A stretch of 64,000 bases of DNA from Hydractinia symbiolongicarpus (lineage: Eukaryota; Cnidaria; Hydrozoa; Anthoathecata; Hydractiniidae): NCBI RefSeq assembly GCF_029227915.1, contig NC_079886.1, positions 24,776,501 to 24,840,500 on the forward strand. Reading direction: 5' to 3'. The position numbers and the translations under genes are program-made. Below the pieces are notes generated by a model. That model made no database searches and had not been told where the DNA came from. It saw only the letters and a program-made list of their open reading frames with translations. Positions 47,463-59,948 of the stretch are shown here, piece after piece; position 1 is the first letter of the stretch, and each line of letters opens with the position of its first letter.

Positions 47463-50400
47463 CTACGATGGCGAGTTAAAGAAATGCCTGCTCCTCTTTG
47501 GATCTTTCGAGACAACCCTATAACGAAAAGAGAGAAATTAATCGTCTTTTATTTTATGTTACTCCATGTTTTTTGTCGTTTTTATTATTTTTGCTATATT
47601 TAAGGTCCTTAAGCATACAAACGCAATAATGGTATTTCAAAACATTCTAAATTCAAATTTATGTGAAGTGAAATATTTAACAACTGAACATGTTGTTTTA
47701 GTTAGTATATCATAATTAGACAAAAAATGGAAATATTCAGAATTAAAGTTGACGTCACCAAGTCCGATTACAAGGTTTTAAGGATTTAGCAAATTCCCAT
47801 CATTATGACACCAAATTATGAGACTAATATAGGAATGCGATTCCTGATAAACAAAGTAAACACTTACTTTGGAGTCATTGCATTGTAGGTTTTCTTCGCT
47901 CTTACTGATTGCGAGTTCTCATCGAGTGCACCGAGCAAACTACTAGGCACTGGTTTGCATTCTGGTGTTGTTGGCGTACGCGTAAAGTAATTCGGATTGT
48001 AAGGTGGCGTTTTTGAGTGTAGTGTTGCACTACCTGTAAACTGCAGCCAGTAATCACACGGCATTTCCAACAGTCTTGTCACAACCTATAGTGTTCATAT
48101 GTGATGTACTGCACACATTACAAATGTAAATATAAATCCAAAACACTGAAGGTTATTTACTGTGACGTGACACTCTTAACAAGAGGAAAAAAGATAGGTA
48201 ATGTAAAGTTAACTTCAGCATAAACATTGTACTTACAATGGGTTGCGACTTTATATCTTCCAACATCTCCATGTGTGTGGGATTTGAGGAGCGGTGACCA
48301 ACTAAGGTCGGGCCAAAAACTTTAGCCAAGTTAGTAATTCCCATTTGTGTTTCAGTGGACTGGCTAACTTTTTGTAAATGCAATATAACAGCTGCTAGTG
48401 TGTCTCTGTTCGCTTGTGGTAACTCACTAACACACTGATACATAGCACTTAGGCTATCATCTTCATCATTGAACGCTGGAAAATAGAAAATCTATATTAT
48501 AATACCCGTATACGACTGTCACACAAAATTAACGAGACACACACAATGCGGTAAATAAAAGAGGAACGACCACGTGGATTTATCCACCAGCTAATATAAA
48601 TATCAATTGTCTGAAAAGTTTGAAAAAAATATTGAAACCTTTTTAAATTGTTCGAATTTAAAAAGTTAAAAACGTACCAGCAGCAACCATAAATGATTCG
48701 TGAAGATAATATGTGACAAGCGGTTCGCTTAAAGTGCGAAGAAAGTCTTTTAGACAACCACAGATAACATGTACGTCTCTGTATTTACCCTGAAACGTGC
48801 AAAACATTATCCATGCAAGTTTAGGTCTGGTAGTTCCAACAAATTTATGGAAGATAACTCTTTAAAAATTATAGAGACCTACCAAATCAGGCGTCTTTCC
48901 CCTTAAAAATTTTTCTTTTAATTCTTTAACATCTTTGTCCATACTAAAAAAAAAATGTAAAAAGAATTTAAAGTCCCAATTCTGAACCATAGGGCCTCTA
49001 TTGTTAAGGTTACTGTAAATGGAAAAACTCACTTGATGAGTAGTCTCAGAAAAACCCTTATAATTTATCAATACTTTTATATTTTTTATGTTTTTTTGTT
49101 TCTGAATGCTTGATGAAAGACTTTTTTAATGGTGTTATTTTCGTGAGATGGTAATTTTTCAAAAACAAAATATAATGAAATAAATACACACCAATTTTTT
49201 TTCACCGTACGTTTTAAAATGGCTTCTTTTTCCGAAGGCGTGGTCGCAGACTTCTCGTTTTCGCACCATTATATTCAGCATAAATTAAATTCAAAAAGGT
49301 TTCCGGGTTTTTTTTTTCTAATAACGTCGTTATGAAATTATTTGTCATTACATATTATCATTCAAAAAAATGCATATTTTTTTCTTTCTGTCGTCATAAT
49401 TCGCTAATCAGTAATTTATACAAAAAAATCCGGGAACCTTTTGTGCATAATTTATTCAGCTTTTTATTACCGAAAATTTCAATGAGCCAATAGGAAGCTT
49501 TCGGAAAAAGAGACCACAAACGTAAAAGCATGCATGCGAAAATTTATTAACGAGATATTTGTTTTTAAAGATTTTCGTAGGTGTTATAAAAATGTGTGAA
49601 GTGAGTATGCAGAAAGATGATAGAAGTGCGAACTTTTTCTTTATGCTGAATATGCGTGCACGCGTTCAGAATTATTAACAGACAGAAGTCAGGTTTACAA
49701 AAGAAAGCTCATATGCATATTCCTTAACTTGATTTTTTTTAATTCGATAGTGAAAGTAAACTATCTAAAAAATATTATTATGCATATTTTTATACGGGAA
49801 TTCCATATTATGCATAATTTTTACAAAAAATATGCTCAACTCATTTTGCACATATTTTTTCAAAGGTGTGCAGGATATAACACCTCTAAAAAGGCTTTAG
49901 GCGGGATGTTCCAAATATTTTCATAGAATATAAAATATGTCATTGGAAAGAGAATTTTTTTTTCTGTATGTCATGAATTTTTTGCAAAAAAATTGTTTCC
50001 TTTACAGTAACCTTAAAATATTAAAAACTTACCCTGGAACACGATACAATCCCAGTTCTTTGAGTCCGCGTCTTTCAATATCTTCAACACAACGAGACTG
50101 CGAGCAAAAAAAAAACAAGGATATTAAAAATTATTAGTTTTTACTAAAAGGGGAAAAAAATTCGATCAAGCCGTCTCTTTAATAATAGCCGTAAATTGGC
50201 TGTCTCTGCGCAGAGCCCCGCTGAGTTAGAAAGACGTGCTACGGAAACACAAATGTCAAATGCGATATATTTTTGTCCACTTTGTTGCGACGGGTAAATT
50301 TAAAGGACGGGCGAACCCGTGGACTTTTTCACGGCTGACGACTAGTCTCTATAATAATAGCCGTCGTCTGTCTGTCTCTGCGCAAGATGGCACCTCAAGT

Positions 50401-53400
50401 AGCGAGACATACGTAATGCGGTATACATAAAGGACGGGCACTCCGTGGATTTTTCCACGGGTTAACGACTAGTCTCTATAATAATAGCTGCATTCTGTCT
50501 AACTCTGCGCAAAATGGTACCGCAAGTAGCGAGACAAACGAAGTGCGGTAAATTAAAGGACAGGCATCAAGCAGATCTAAATGAGTAAAGACAACGTAAA
50601 GAGATTGAAAAATGCGCATGATTACATACCACTAAAGTTGGTACTTTCACATCAGCGTTGGAAGATACATACATTTCGATAGTTCCGTCCTAGAAAAAAT
50701 TGAAATTATGTTTCTCCATTTGGTAAAAATGATGGATTTCAGTAGTTAAAGAATTGAAATAGTGGAAAAAACATTTTAAGCGTTGCAAATGCTTTTTTAG
50801 ATTCTAAAGGGGTTGTCACTTCTTTTATAGAGTCAAATTTGAGGAGATTTAAGGAGTTTTAATGAGAATTTTCAAGCTTTTTTTTCTAAAGAAATTCAAA
50901 ATATTTGATGGCAGTAAAGGCACGAGTGAAGAACAAATTATTTCTGTATTATTTCTTTTGGTAATGTGACAAGAAAAAATCTAAGGCCATTTAAGGAGAA
51001 ATCTGTCAAAAAAATTTACTTCTGGAGGAGTTTTAGGGGATTTTTCAAAAAATGAGAAATGAGAAGTTTTGAGGAGAATTAGGAGTTTTAAGGTGGCAAC
51101 AATGCAACAAAATACACACCTTTTTCTTTCCACCAGGTGTGTCTTTAGTGGGAAAACATGGCATTGGAACGTTTGCCTTGCATTCGGGATGACAAACAAC
51201 TTTACAATCTATAAAATAAACAATGCATCAAATAAAACTGTTTTGTGGAACACCAACGAAAAAAAAAAAAACAATGACAATGACAAAAACAATCAACCAA
51301 CCAACCTTTACATTTGGCAACGGAACTTCCAAAACGCAATTTTTTTCCACACTAAAAACAATCAACAAAAGATCATTATTTACAGGCAATTTAAAGAAAA
51401 ATAAGAAAGCGTCCAGCAAAAAAATAAATATTTTTAACAAACCTGAGTACAAGACTCCATTCGCACTGCAATCTTGGTGACGAAGTTATGAGCCTAAATG
51501 ATTTTAAAATAAAATTGATTTAAGACAGGAATACATGGTGATTTGTTTATTTTGTGCTGGTAAAAAACACTTACCAATTCCTTTCTCGCAGATTTTGGAG
51601 TGCTTAGTGTGTTGAACTTTGTTTTGGAAGCAGGAGAACTGAAGTAAAGAATTAATGGTTAAAAAGTTAGCTCTTTCAGCCACGCATACAAACAAAAAAT
51701 GACGTTAGAAATTTAGTGCAGCATATTCAGGGTTAAATTGAGTTATATTGATGAAATATGGCATTTTTTATAAAAAAAGTGAGGAGATTTTATAGATCAT
51801 AACAGGAGTAAAGAACAAATTACTTCTGTACTCATGTAGTATTTCTATGCAGTTTGAAAATGAAAACAATGGCAAGTTTTAAAACTAAAATTTAAAAATT
51901 GTTAAAAAATCTACCGGATTTGAGGCAAGTTTTCAAAATTAAAAAGTAAAGAGTCTTAAGGAGGTAAGGTATAGTGACTATGTGGATGCTTACCCGAGGC
52001 TTTCTAGACTTGGATATAGATTAGGAACTGTGTTTTGTTTCGTCATTGTTCTATGATACAAGAATACATTTTTACCGAAGTTAATGAATCATAATCAGAA
52101 AGAAAGAAAATGAAGGTATGGTAATATGTGGTGTCAATTAGTGTTATGATTAGTGCTGATATGTGCGTTGTGCAGAATTTCAAGGTCACGTCATACTTTT
52201 TGGGTTGCTGTACTTGTAAGTGATGTTGCTGTTGTGTATGCTGTTGATGACGTGTTAGCGTAAATGATGGTCTTCTACATAGAAGTGAAATTATATGGTA
52301 AGAACAATTATAAATTAAGAGTTGATTGAAAAATCAAACGATTACGGATTATAAACGTTTTATCATTTGGCTATTAAAACATCCATTTATACAATTTTTT
52401 CATGATTGCTTTGGGTATGCGGTGGTGGTGGTGGTGATAACTGATTGTTCTTGAACAGGGTAATTTCTAACAGGGAAATAAATGAGACTACAGCTTATTC
52501 TGCAATCCTGATTATTATCTTTTGCAATTACCTTGGAGTCGAGGCATTTTCCTTGTTATAACCACCCATTTCAAAATCAGTAGTAACTTCACCTACAAAA
52601 AAAGATTGATTATTACAATCAAAGATTATAAAACCTTTAGAACAGAAAGCAGAATGTGCCAACATTCTTACTTGAGCTGGCAGACTCTTTAAGATGTTGT
52701 CTTGTAGGTGGCCTCCTATCTTTTTGCACTGGAGGACGAGAGAAGTCACGATCCAAACGCTCTGTGGGTGGCATATATTTTGAAGGACTAGTTGAATTAA
52801 CTTGAACGTGTGTTTCAATGGTCTTATGCACCTAAGAAATTTACGCTTCTATCAAAAACAAGTTTTGCAGTTTGAGAATGCATTGCATAACTACACTGCA
52901 CTACGATACCACTTCAGACTTATTAACGCTAAACCTGAAAGTATCTCTTTCTTCTATTATGACTCTGCAATCTATTCTAAAAATAATAAATTAATTCTTA
53001 AAATTTAAATTAGACTGAGCTACAGCTGATCAAAGCTACCAATTTTCACCAATAAGAAATTTTGTAAGCATAGTTATAAAAACTAATATAACTGGGCTAT
53101 TTTTTTATAAAGCAACTAGCAAATCCAAAGTTAGAGTAGACCAACACAGCATTTATGCAAAATGATTGCATATGAAAATTTCTGATGTGAAAACGGAAGA
53201 ATTCAACATTGCTCAACAATACTTATCTTTCCGCCTCCACATACTGTAGCTTATATATATTTGAAGAATATAAAAAAAAGTATTTATTTATTGAAAGTAA
53301 ATCTGGCCATTTGTTAGGAATGGGATGATAACTATATATAAGACTTTTAATAATAATATATATGCATACTTCTTCAGTCACTCTGACACGCTTTGAATAG

Positions 53401-56400
53401 TCGGTGTCCTAAAAAGGAATTTAATTACAAAATACCTTTTCAAGAAAACACAAAAATAACAATTTGAGCATAGTATATTACACATTTTTCAGTTTTCTGA
53501 AAACAACAACAACAACGAAACCACAAAATCTTCTAACAAAAGAACAACGAGGGATAAACAAACCTCTGAAGTTTCATCAGGTCCAAGTAATGGAGCCGAA
53601 GGACGCCCCTAAAATAAATGTGTTGACATAAAAAGCCATACTTTTCATCATGAAAAAGAAATTATATCAAGGGAATTTTATTTTAATTTCTTATATAAAA
53701 AAGTTTTCTAAAGCTATACCCTTTTGTGAGATTTTCTTCTGTCACCATTTCCAAGAATTGATCCTCCAGTATAATCCTAAAATAATTTGCATTAAAAAAT
53801 GACAGAAAAAATTTAGAATACCATTAAGTCAATTTCAAAGATTCAATCATAAAGCTGGACTAAAAAAAACTTTAAAAAATAACTAAATAAATAAAACAGT
53901 ATAAATTGTGACTGAAACAGTAACAGAAAACAAGATTATTTTAAAGTCTAGCCTAATTACTGATATTTAGATTATTTTGTAACTACTACACTTATTTATT
54001 CTAAGTCAATTCTATACTTAACAACACTACCATACTTAATTAAGATAAATTCTATTTTGTTACTGATAGGTTAATCTTCACTTATATATATATTTATTTT
54101 AGGACAAACACAGGGTATCAAGAATGCAGCAGATGTAAAACAATTCCAGTAAAAGTATTTTATTCCTTCCACAAACATTTTACAATTTTTGTTTATTTGT
54201 ATTAACAAGGCTCCAACCACACACAACAAGTAAATTTTAGCTATTAATGACAAAGTTACTATACCACCCATTACTTTACCAGTGTTTTACTATCTGCTGC
54301 ATGCTTGGAACCATGCTAATTCACAGAAAAATTCTCTGGATATAATTTATAATTTCTAGACTAACAACAACAAAATTCTTTCCAGCAATTTATAACAACA
54401 TATTCAAGATACACTTGATTATTATTATTAATTTCTTTTTTGCAAACGTTAAGCTAACTACTTTGTGATAACAAAGAGGATGACAAAACAAGTTCACACT
54501 GCAACAGGAGAACTAAAACTTCAAATCTATTAGGTGAAATTTAAACTGTCACAAAACTATATAAAATATAAAAATATAACTGCTACAAATTAATATGCAA
54601 ACTGAATAAAATATGCTTTAAAAACAAAAGTTCATCTTCCTGCTCCTACCAGTATGTCATCTTCTGTATTATCATACTCTGATGCAGGTAGGTCAAACGA
54701 AGATTCATCTAGGGTATAGCTAAAAACAAAGAAAAAAACACCAAATTTAGATGCATTGGTGCTGACGAATATTGCCAAAGTAAAAAAAATATATATTTAG
54801 ATACTATATTAACAGTAGAAACTAATATAACCCATAATTTTAATACAATTTTACCTCTGATTAAGCAAGTCTGCTTGACCAGACTTCCCCTCATAATCTT
54901 GCAAATGAGATGTTGTATTGTATTGATGAATGGACTGTGCCAAAGCTTGTTTGTCGGCACTGCTTAATTGACTAACACTGTCTTTATCCAGTAACAGTTC
55001 TTTGATAAGTTGTAATTGTCGTGCCTAAAACATACAATGTAAAGCAGGATGTGACAAAAGTTTATGCTGAAGCACTTAACCTCACAGTATCACATTTTTA
55101 CAACTGTAAAAAAAAAACCTTTTATAACTGAGGTCACAGCAGTTCCTGTATTTCAATGTCTCTCTATTTTCCAAGTTTTAGTTTAGGTCTAATCACTTAA
55201 TGTAAAACTTCTGCATTGTTGCTAAAACATTTATTTTAGGTGGCCTGCTCTGCAGAAGTCGATTACATTTGTGATTTTTTTTTATAATTAAAGCAACAGA
55301 ATTAAATACTTAATTAAATCTTTTGAGATGCTTGTTTTTTAATTCCAAAAAGTTATCTTAAAAGTAAGAATGCATTATTACCATATGGTCAACTGATTGC
55401 TCAGCCTTGAGACGTTTTTTCATTTCTGCATCAAGTTGGTGTCTAAATGTTACAATGGAAAACTGACTTTTACAACCCATACATTCACAACAGTTGCATT
55501 ACAGAAAGTAATTTTCATCAAAATATTGCAAATGAAAAGTAAGCTACCAAAAGGTAAATCTTCTCAACAATTAGATTTTGTGCATACTTAACTTGTTAAC
55601 TGCTTATAAAAGTATTATATTGTATATTATACTTTTATAAGCGTATTATATATTAGTATTGGTCTGCACTTTTCTTCTTCTTTGTTTTTACTTTAAGAAA
55701 AGAATAACACAATACATACCTCGCCATTTTCAATTTAACTTCTAGAGTGTCTTTGTCAGCCTAAATACAAACAAATGTAAATTTCCAGGTACAAACAACT
55801 TTACTTTAGGCACCACAATATACCACTAACCTAACATGCAAACAGCAGCTATTGCTCTAAAAATGTTCACTGAATTGTTTATGATTTCATAAGTGATTTA
55901 TATTGCAGAAGAATATAAATAAAGGCCTGATCAGTAAGTTATGATTTTTCAAATGTTGTACTAGTTTTTTATACAGTTTTTTTTTACAATGCCAATACGA
56001 ATTATTGCATGTACATAATTCAAAACATATCATTATATATGACATTACTTTGTTTATGCTAGTATCTCTTAAAGTTTGTTTCTTAAATGTAAAAGGATTT
56101 AACTGATTGGTGAAGTGTATAAAGATTCATTACCATTAGCATTCAAAAGAAAAGAAAAAATGACAATAATTTTGTGCTTGGAGCTTTTTATTTTTCCAGG
56201 GTTTTTTCCAACTTATCAACATGCTAAGTCGGCTTTGAGGACCATACATATTTTCAAAAACACACAACTATGTTTAATTTAGACTTTGTCTTCATTAGAC
56301 CATGTTTAAATAAACACCGACACTGTCTACATTATATTCAATGGACTTGAAAGTGCTGTTTTGCCTTTTGGAAATAATTTGCTAAACAGCATCCTTCACA

Positions 56401-59400
56401 GCCTTTTAGTGGCATTCACACTCATGTTACCATGGTTAACATTGATAAGATGGTAGTGGGAGTCTAGGGTCATCGGGAACAACCAGGAATTTAAAATGGC
56501 TGGTCAAGTCAATTCTTTCATTGTCAAATCATTACACTAAAACTAAAGTCATAAGTAGTTACAATAAGGGCAATGGAAATTCATGCACAAAAGATGCACT
56601 TATACTTTGCCAATAATATAATGTAGATATACCTAAAATTGCCATGATTTTGATTATAGTGTCCAGATTTATTATTTTTTTGTAAATTTAATTTTCTTAA
56701 TGTGATATTTTATGCTTTGGCTCTACTTTTTTAATTTTTTAAAGTTTGTTTGAGAATATCAACATTTCTTTTTTACCAAAAAAAAAAACCCCTGGCGAGA
56801 AAACATATTAATTAAATAAAAATTGTTTTTTTCCCCACAATTTAATTTGATGTGAAACTGTTTTAAATGATTCAGTTGAAGATTGATGTTGTTTATTCAG
56901 TCAGAGTTATACATTTTATGCTTTGTTATATAGCTATGCTCTCTGTAAACAATGTGCTATTTTCGTTGCGTGAGGGCCTTTTTGCTTGTGGAGGGCATGA
57001 TTTTTTCAATTGAACAACAAATCAATAGTAGTATTAGCCTGTCTATATAATAATACGCCAGTTCCGTGTGTCTGTAGCAGGCAAAAAGTGAATGTGTTGT
57101 TTTTTCTAAAGAAACAGGCGCAGCAACATGTCACTTTTGCTAAACTTTTATTTTTATTCTGTCTTTTGTGTGCTTTATCAAATCAATTTAAAATTTTTGT
57201 TTTAAAAAAGTCATGGTTAATTTATTTATTGTTCTCATAAAAACCTTTGTGTGACGGTGTGACGGTAATTAACTTTTATTATTTCCTTGGGCGAGTGTCT
57301 ACTGTTATATGAAAAACATATCTCTTTTATATATTCCTGCTTGAATGGAATTGTTAACAAAAAGTTTTGGCGAAAAGAAGAATGAATTTTATGGTTAATT
57401 TCGCTGTTTTTTTATTCTGTATCTATAGTACACTTTTCCACTGGACTAAACACTAGTTTGAGGCGAGTGTAAAGGAAAGTGTGCATCATTTTTGGAATCC
57501 AAATATCATCTCTCAATAACATTTTTATAACCTGATATATAGATATTTTGGAAGCTCTTATTTTTCTCATCATTCTCGGCTTAACATCCGTTTTCTGTGC
57601 TAGCATGGGTTGGACGGGGTATATTAATGAACCTCTTCCAATCTGATCTGGACTGTGTTAGATCTAAACTCAACTTCCTCTGTATAAGTCTGTCCTTATA
57701 ACCTCCTGCTAAGTCTTTCTTGGTCTGCCTCTGGGCTTTGTCCCAGGAACTATCAAGTCTCTACACTTTCTTACCCAATTATTCTTTCTAAGTGCCCCAG
57801 CCAATTCAATCTGGATAACATCTTTAATTCTACGGATACTTAGCCTGCTTCTTAGCTCATCTGAACTCTTTCTGTCTCTCAGACTGGCGTTACACATCCA
57901 CCTAACCATTCTCATATCATTCCTTTCTAAACGGTCAAGATCTTCCTGCTTCACTGCCCATGTCTCACTACCGTACAACATAACACTTCTTACACAGGCC
58001 TCATACAACCTACCTTTTAACTCAATTGACAAGACTCTGCTAGTGAACAAAGGAAGTAACTCTCTGAACTTTTTTCAAGCAGGCAAGTAACACTTCTTCC
58101 AACACCCCCTTCACTGCCCAACATATCTTCTAAGTAACAGAAGTTCTTAACTATCTCTAACGAGCCACTGTTGTACATCATTGAAGCTGGAAATACTTCA
58201 TTCTCTATAATCTCACCTTTGCAATCAGTTGAGTGATATAATTTTTTTGGAAATATATTAGGTCGTTTGAGTTTAGGTGTATACAAAAGTTACTGAAGTC
58301 TCTCCTAACTGATGTTTCTCTTACAAAACGGCTGAGTTTTTTTTCAAAATATTTTGACCATTTTTCCTAGCTGGGCTGCATCTAAAAGGGCTTTTACTAT
58401 TTTGTTCAAAATTTTATAGTTTTCTTACTATTTCATATTTCTCCAAATGCTACTTTTTCAACTTGTTTTCTTTTGCATAAGCGTCTGTAAAAAAATTTAA
58501 CTAGTTTTTACAAAAAAATTAAAAAACCCTTTTTAGATATATTATTGTAGCTTTATTTCAAAACAGCTGTCCTACACAGAAGTTATTTAGTTTTGTAAGA
58601 GAAAGTTCAAATGTAGATACCATTTTATTAAAAAATAAACATTGAGAAAAAGAGTTTTGAAGTTTTTACTCACATGCCGCTACTTGTGGCATTGAAGTTA
58701 CACCTGACAGGTTTTCCATTTTTAAAAGCGTTATAATTTTCTCTTAGGAAGGTGAGTCTTTTTTTCGAATTCAAATAAGGATTGTGACGATAGTTTGACA
58801 TTGTGTAAATGGGATGACTTTCTATGGTTATAAAGATGTTTTATTGCGACAATTCGCAGAGGGAAATAAAAAAATATAAAGATAATTTTACTTCATTGCG
58901 CAATTTATTTATTTTGAAAGTTACATTTATTTGAGAGATAACAAATTTACCTCCTCTGGTCGCAAAATAAGCTGCGATGAAGTGTTAGTTTTCCCGAATT
59001 ATCGTAAAGGTTTATTCTTTTTTTAGAGAAATCTTTAATATGTTTTAGATACTGCTTAATTTTTGCCATTTTGCGACATTTTAATGCCATTTTGCGACAT
59101 TTTAACGCCGTTTTGCTTGTAAATTCTGTTTAATTAAGGTTGCTACTGTGAAGGTTTGACCGTGAAAAGTCCACTTGTACCCCATCGGAGAGCAACGAAG
59201 GAGAACATTCCGACCTCAAGAATAGACGGTTGTAAATTTAGTATCTTGAGATATGCATGAATCTCTTTATGTTGCACTTAAGTTTTCACAAAAAACAATT
59301 TTTCTTTTGTGAAAGATTGACGTTAAGATAAGGAGGTGGGAAAGTGCAGTGCACTGTTATGAATGTGAGTGTTTTTAGCTATTCACGTTGTCGACAATTT

Positions 59401-59948
59401 CCAAGGTGGGCTAGGATGTATCAAAAAAATTCTTAACAAACTTTGACAAATTTTTGGCCAATGTTGCTTTTATTCAAGTTAGTTTGCATTCTTGCATTTC
59501 CTGTCTAAATTCAGTCACAAAACAAAATGACATGATATTTTTAAGTATGCAATTTTGAATTAGAAAGGCTGGCGTTTTAAATAATTTAACTAGCTATACC
59601 TTGTATTTTGCCATGTACTTCTTCATATCATGGTTCTCTTCCTCTGCAGTTAGCCATTTTTTTCTGCATTCGTCTTGATGGGACACAAATCTGAGAAATT
59701 CTAAAGTTTTAAATTAATAAAATTTACATTTGGCTCAGTGTAATGTTGTCAAATGTAAAGATTCTCAAATTAGTAAACTCACCAGATTCTATTCCTTCAG
59801 TTAAAACATTAGTGCATCTTATAAGTTCATCATATTTCTTTATGACAGCACTTGACATCTCTACAGGTTGATTTTTTCCCTTTTCAAACCGATTTCCTGA
59901 TTTTGCATTCGCCTCCTTTATACTGTTTGATCTTTGAATTTTTTTCAT
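47463..59948 (-). CDS. RACGAP1: Rac GTPase-activating protein 1 (MgcRacGAP/CYK-4), 24 coding exons
   Basis: Centralspindlin subunit needed for cytokinesis; binds the kinesin MKLP1 through its coiled coil. Exons 5' to 3': 59948-59783, 59700-59600, 55760-55720, 55442-55382, 55024-54855, 54719-54650, 53776-53720, 53608-53564, 53408-53370, 52831-52672, 52592-52532, 52274-52197, 52050-51994, 51638-51575, 51493-51443, 51351-51306, 51208-51120, 50689-50630, 50097-50033, 48943-48883, 48789-48678, 48475-48237, 48085-47868, 47517-47463. Phases are continuous, giving 721 aa (human 632). Coiled coil about 45-150 (DECRKKW, LEVKLKMAR), a basic Ser/Thr/Gln-rich middle, a C1 zinc finger about 392-440 (AHNFVTKIAV, CGKKLRFG, CKVVCHPEC), and a RhoGAP domain about 455-640 with the arginine finger R491 in GLYRVPG and VKELKEKFLRGK, LPQANRDTL, NLAKVFGPTLV. 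The C-terminus ends RHFFNSPS. The start is the first ATG; an internal MSSAVIKKYDEL start is possible. Confidence 0.95.
48491..48600 (+). mobile_element. Helitron-like remnant in RACGAP1 intron 21
   Basis: TCTATATTATAATACCCGTA at 48491, the same 5' end as the unit at 20597, with downstream GAGACACACACAATGCGGTA and a decayed terminal hairpin (CCACGTGGATTTATCCACC). Confidence 0.6.
50174..50580 (+). mobile_element. Three tandem Helitron-like units in RACGAP1 intron 18
   Basis: Unit 1 50174-50345 starts TCTCTTTAATAATAGCC and ends with a hairpin (CCCGTGGACTTTTTCACGG) then CTAG. Unit 2 50346-50472 starts TCTCTATAATAATAGCC immediately after and ends CCGTGGATTTTTCCACGG ... CTAG. Unit 3 starts TCTCTATAATAATAGCTGC at 50473 and fades near 50580 without its end. 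Head-to-tail joins with no spacer are typical of rolling-circle (Helitron) products. Orientation is antisense to RACGAP1. Confidence 0.75.
55761..57040. other. RACGAP1 intron 2, 3'-proximal part
   Basis: Non-coding AT-rich sequence; no element recognised. Confidence 0.45.
57041..57090 (+). mobile_element. Possible Helitron-like 5' end
   Basis: TCTATATAATAATACGCCAG followed by TGTGTCTGT resembles 5' ends of the same family; no 3' end was found nearby. Confidence 0.35.
57590..58290 (-). mobile_element. Non-LTR retrotransposon (LINE) 3' remnant, frameshifted
   Basis: Two overlapping minus-strand frames (58286-58017 and 58050-57709) join across a frameshift near 58050-58080 into the C-terminal part of a LINE reverse transcriptase: EIVKNFCYLEDMLGSEGGVG, then LYEACVRSVMLYGSETWAV, RMVRWMCNASLRDRKSSDEL and GTKPRGRPRKT. 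The coding signal continues weakly past a stop toward 57610. The 5' end and catalytic YADD region are missing, so this is a dead 5'-truncated copy in RACGAP1 intron 2, in the gene's sense orientation. Confidence 0.85.
58291..59599. other. RACGAP1 intron 2, 5'-proximal part
   Basis: Non-coding. TTTTGCGACATTTTAA(T/C)GCC is repeated three times around 59065-59115. No gene is seen. Confidence 0.45.
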
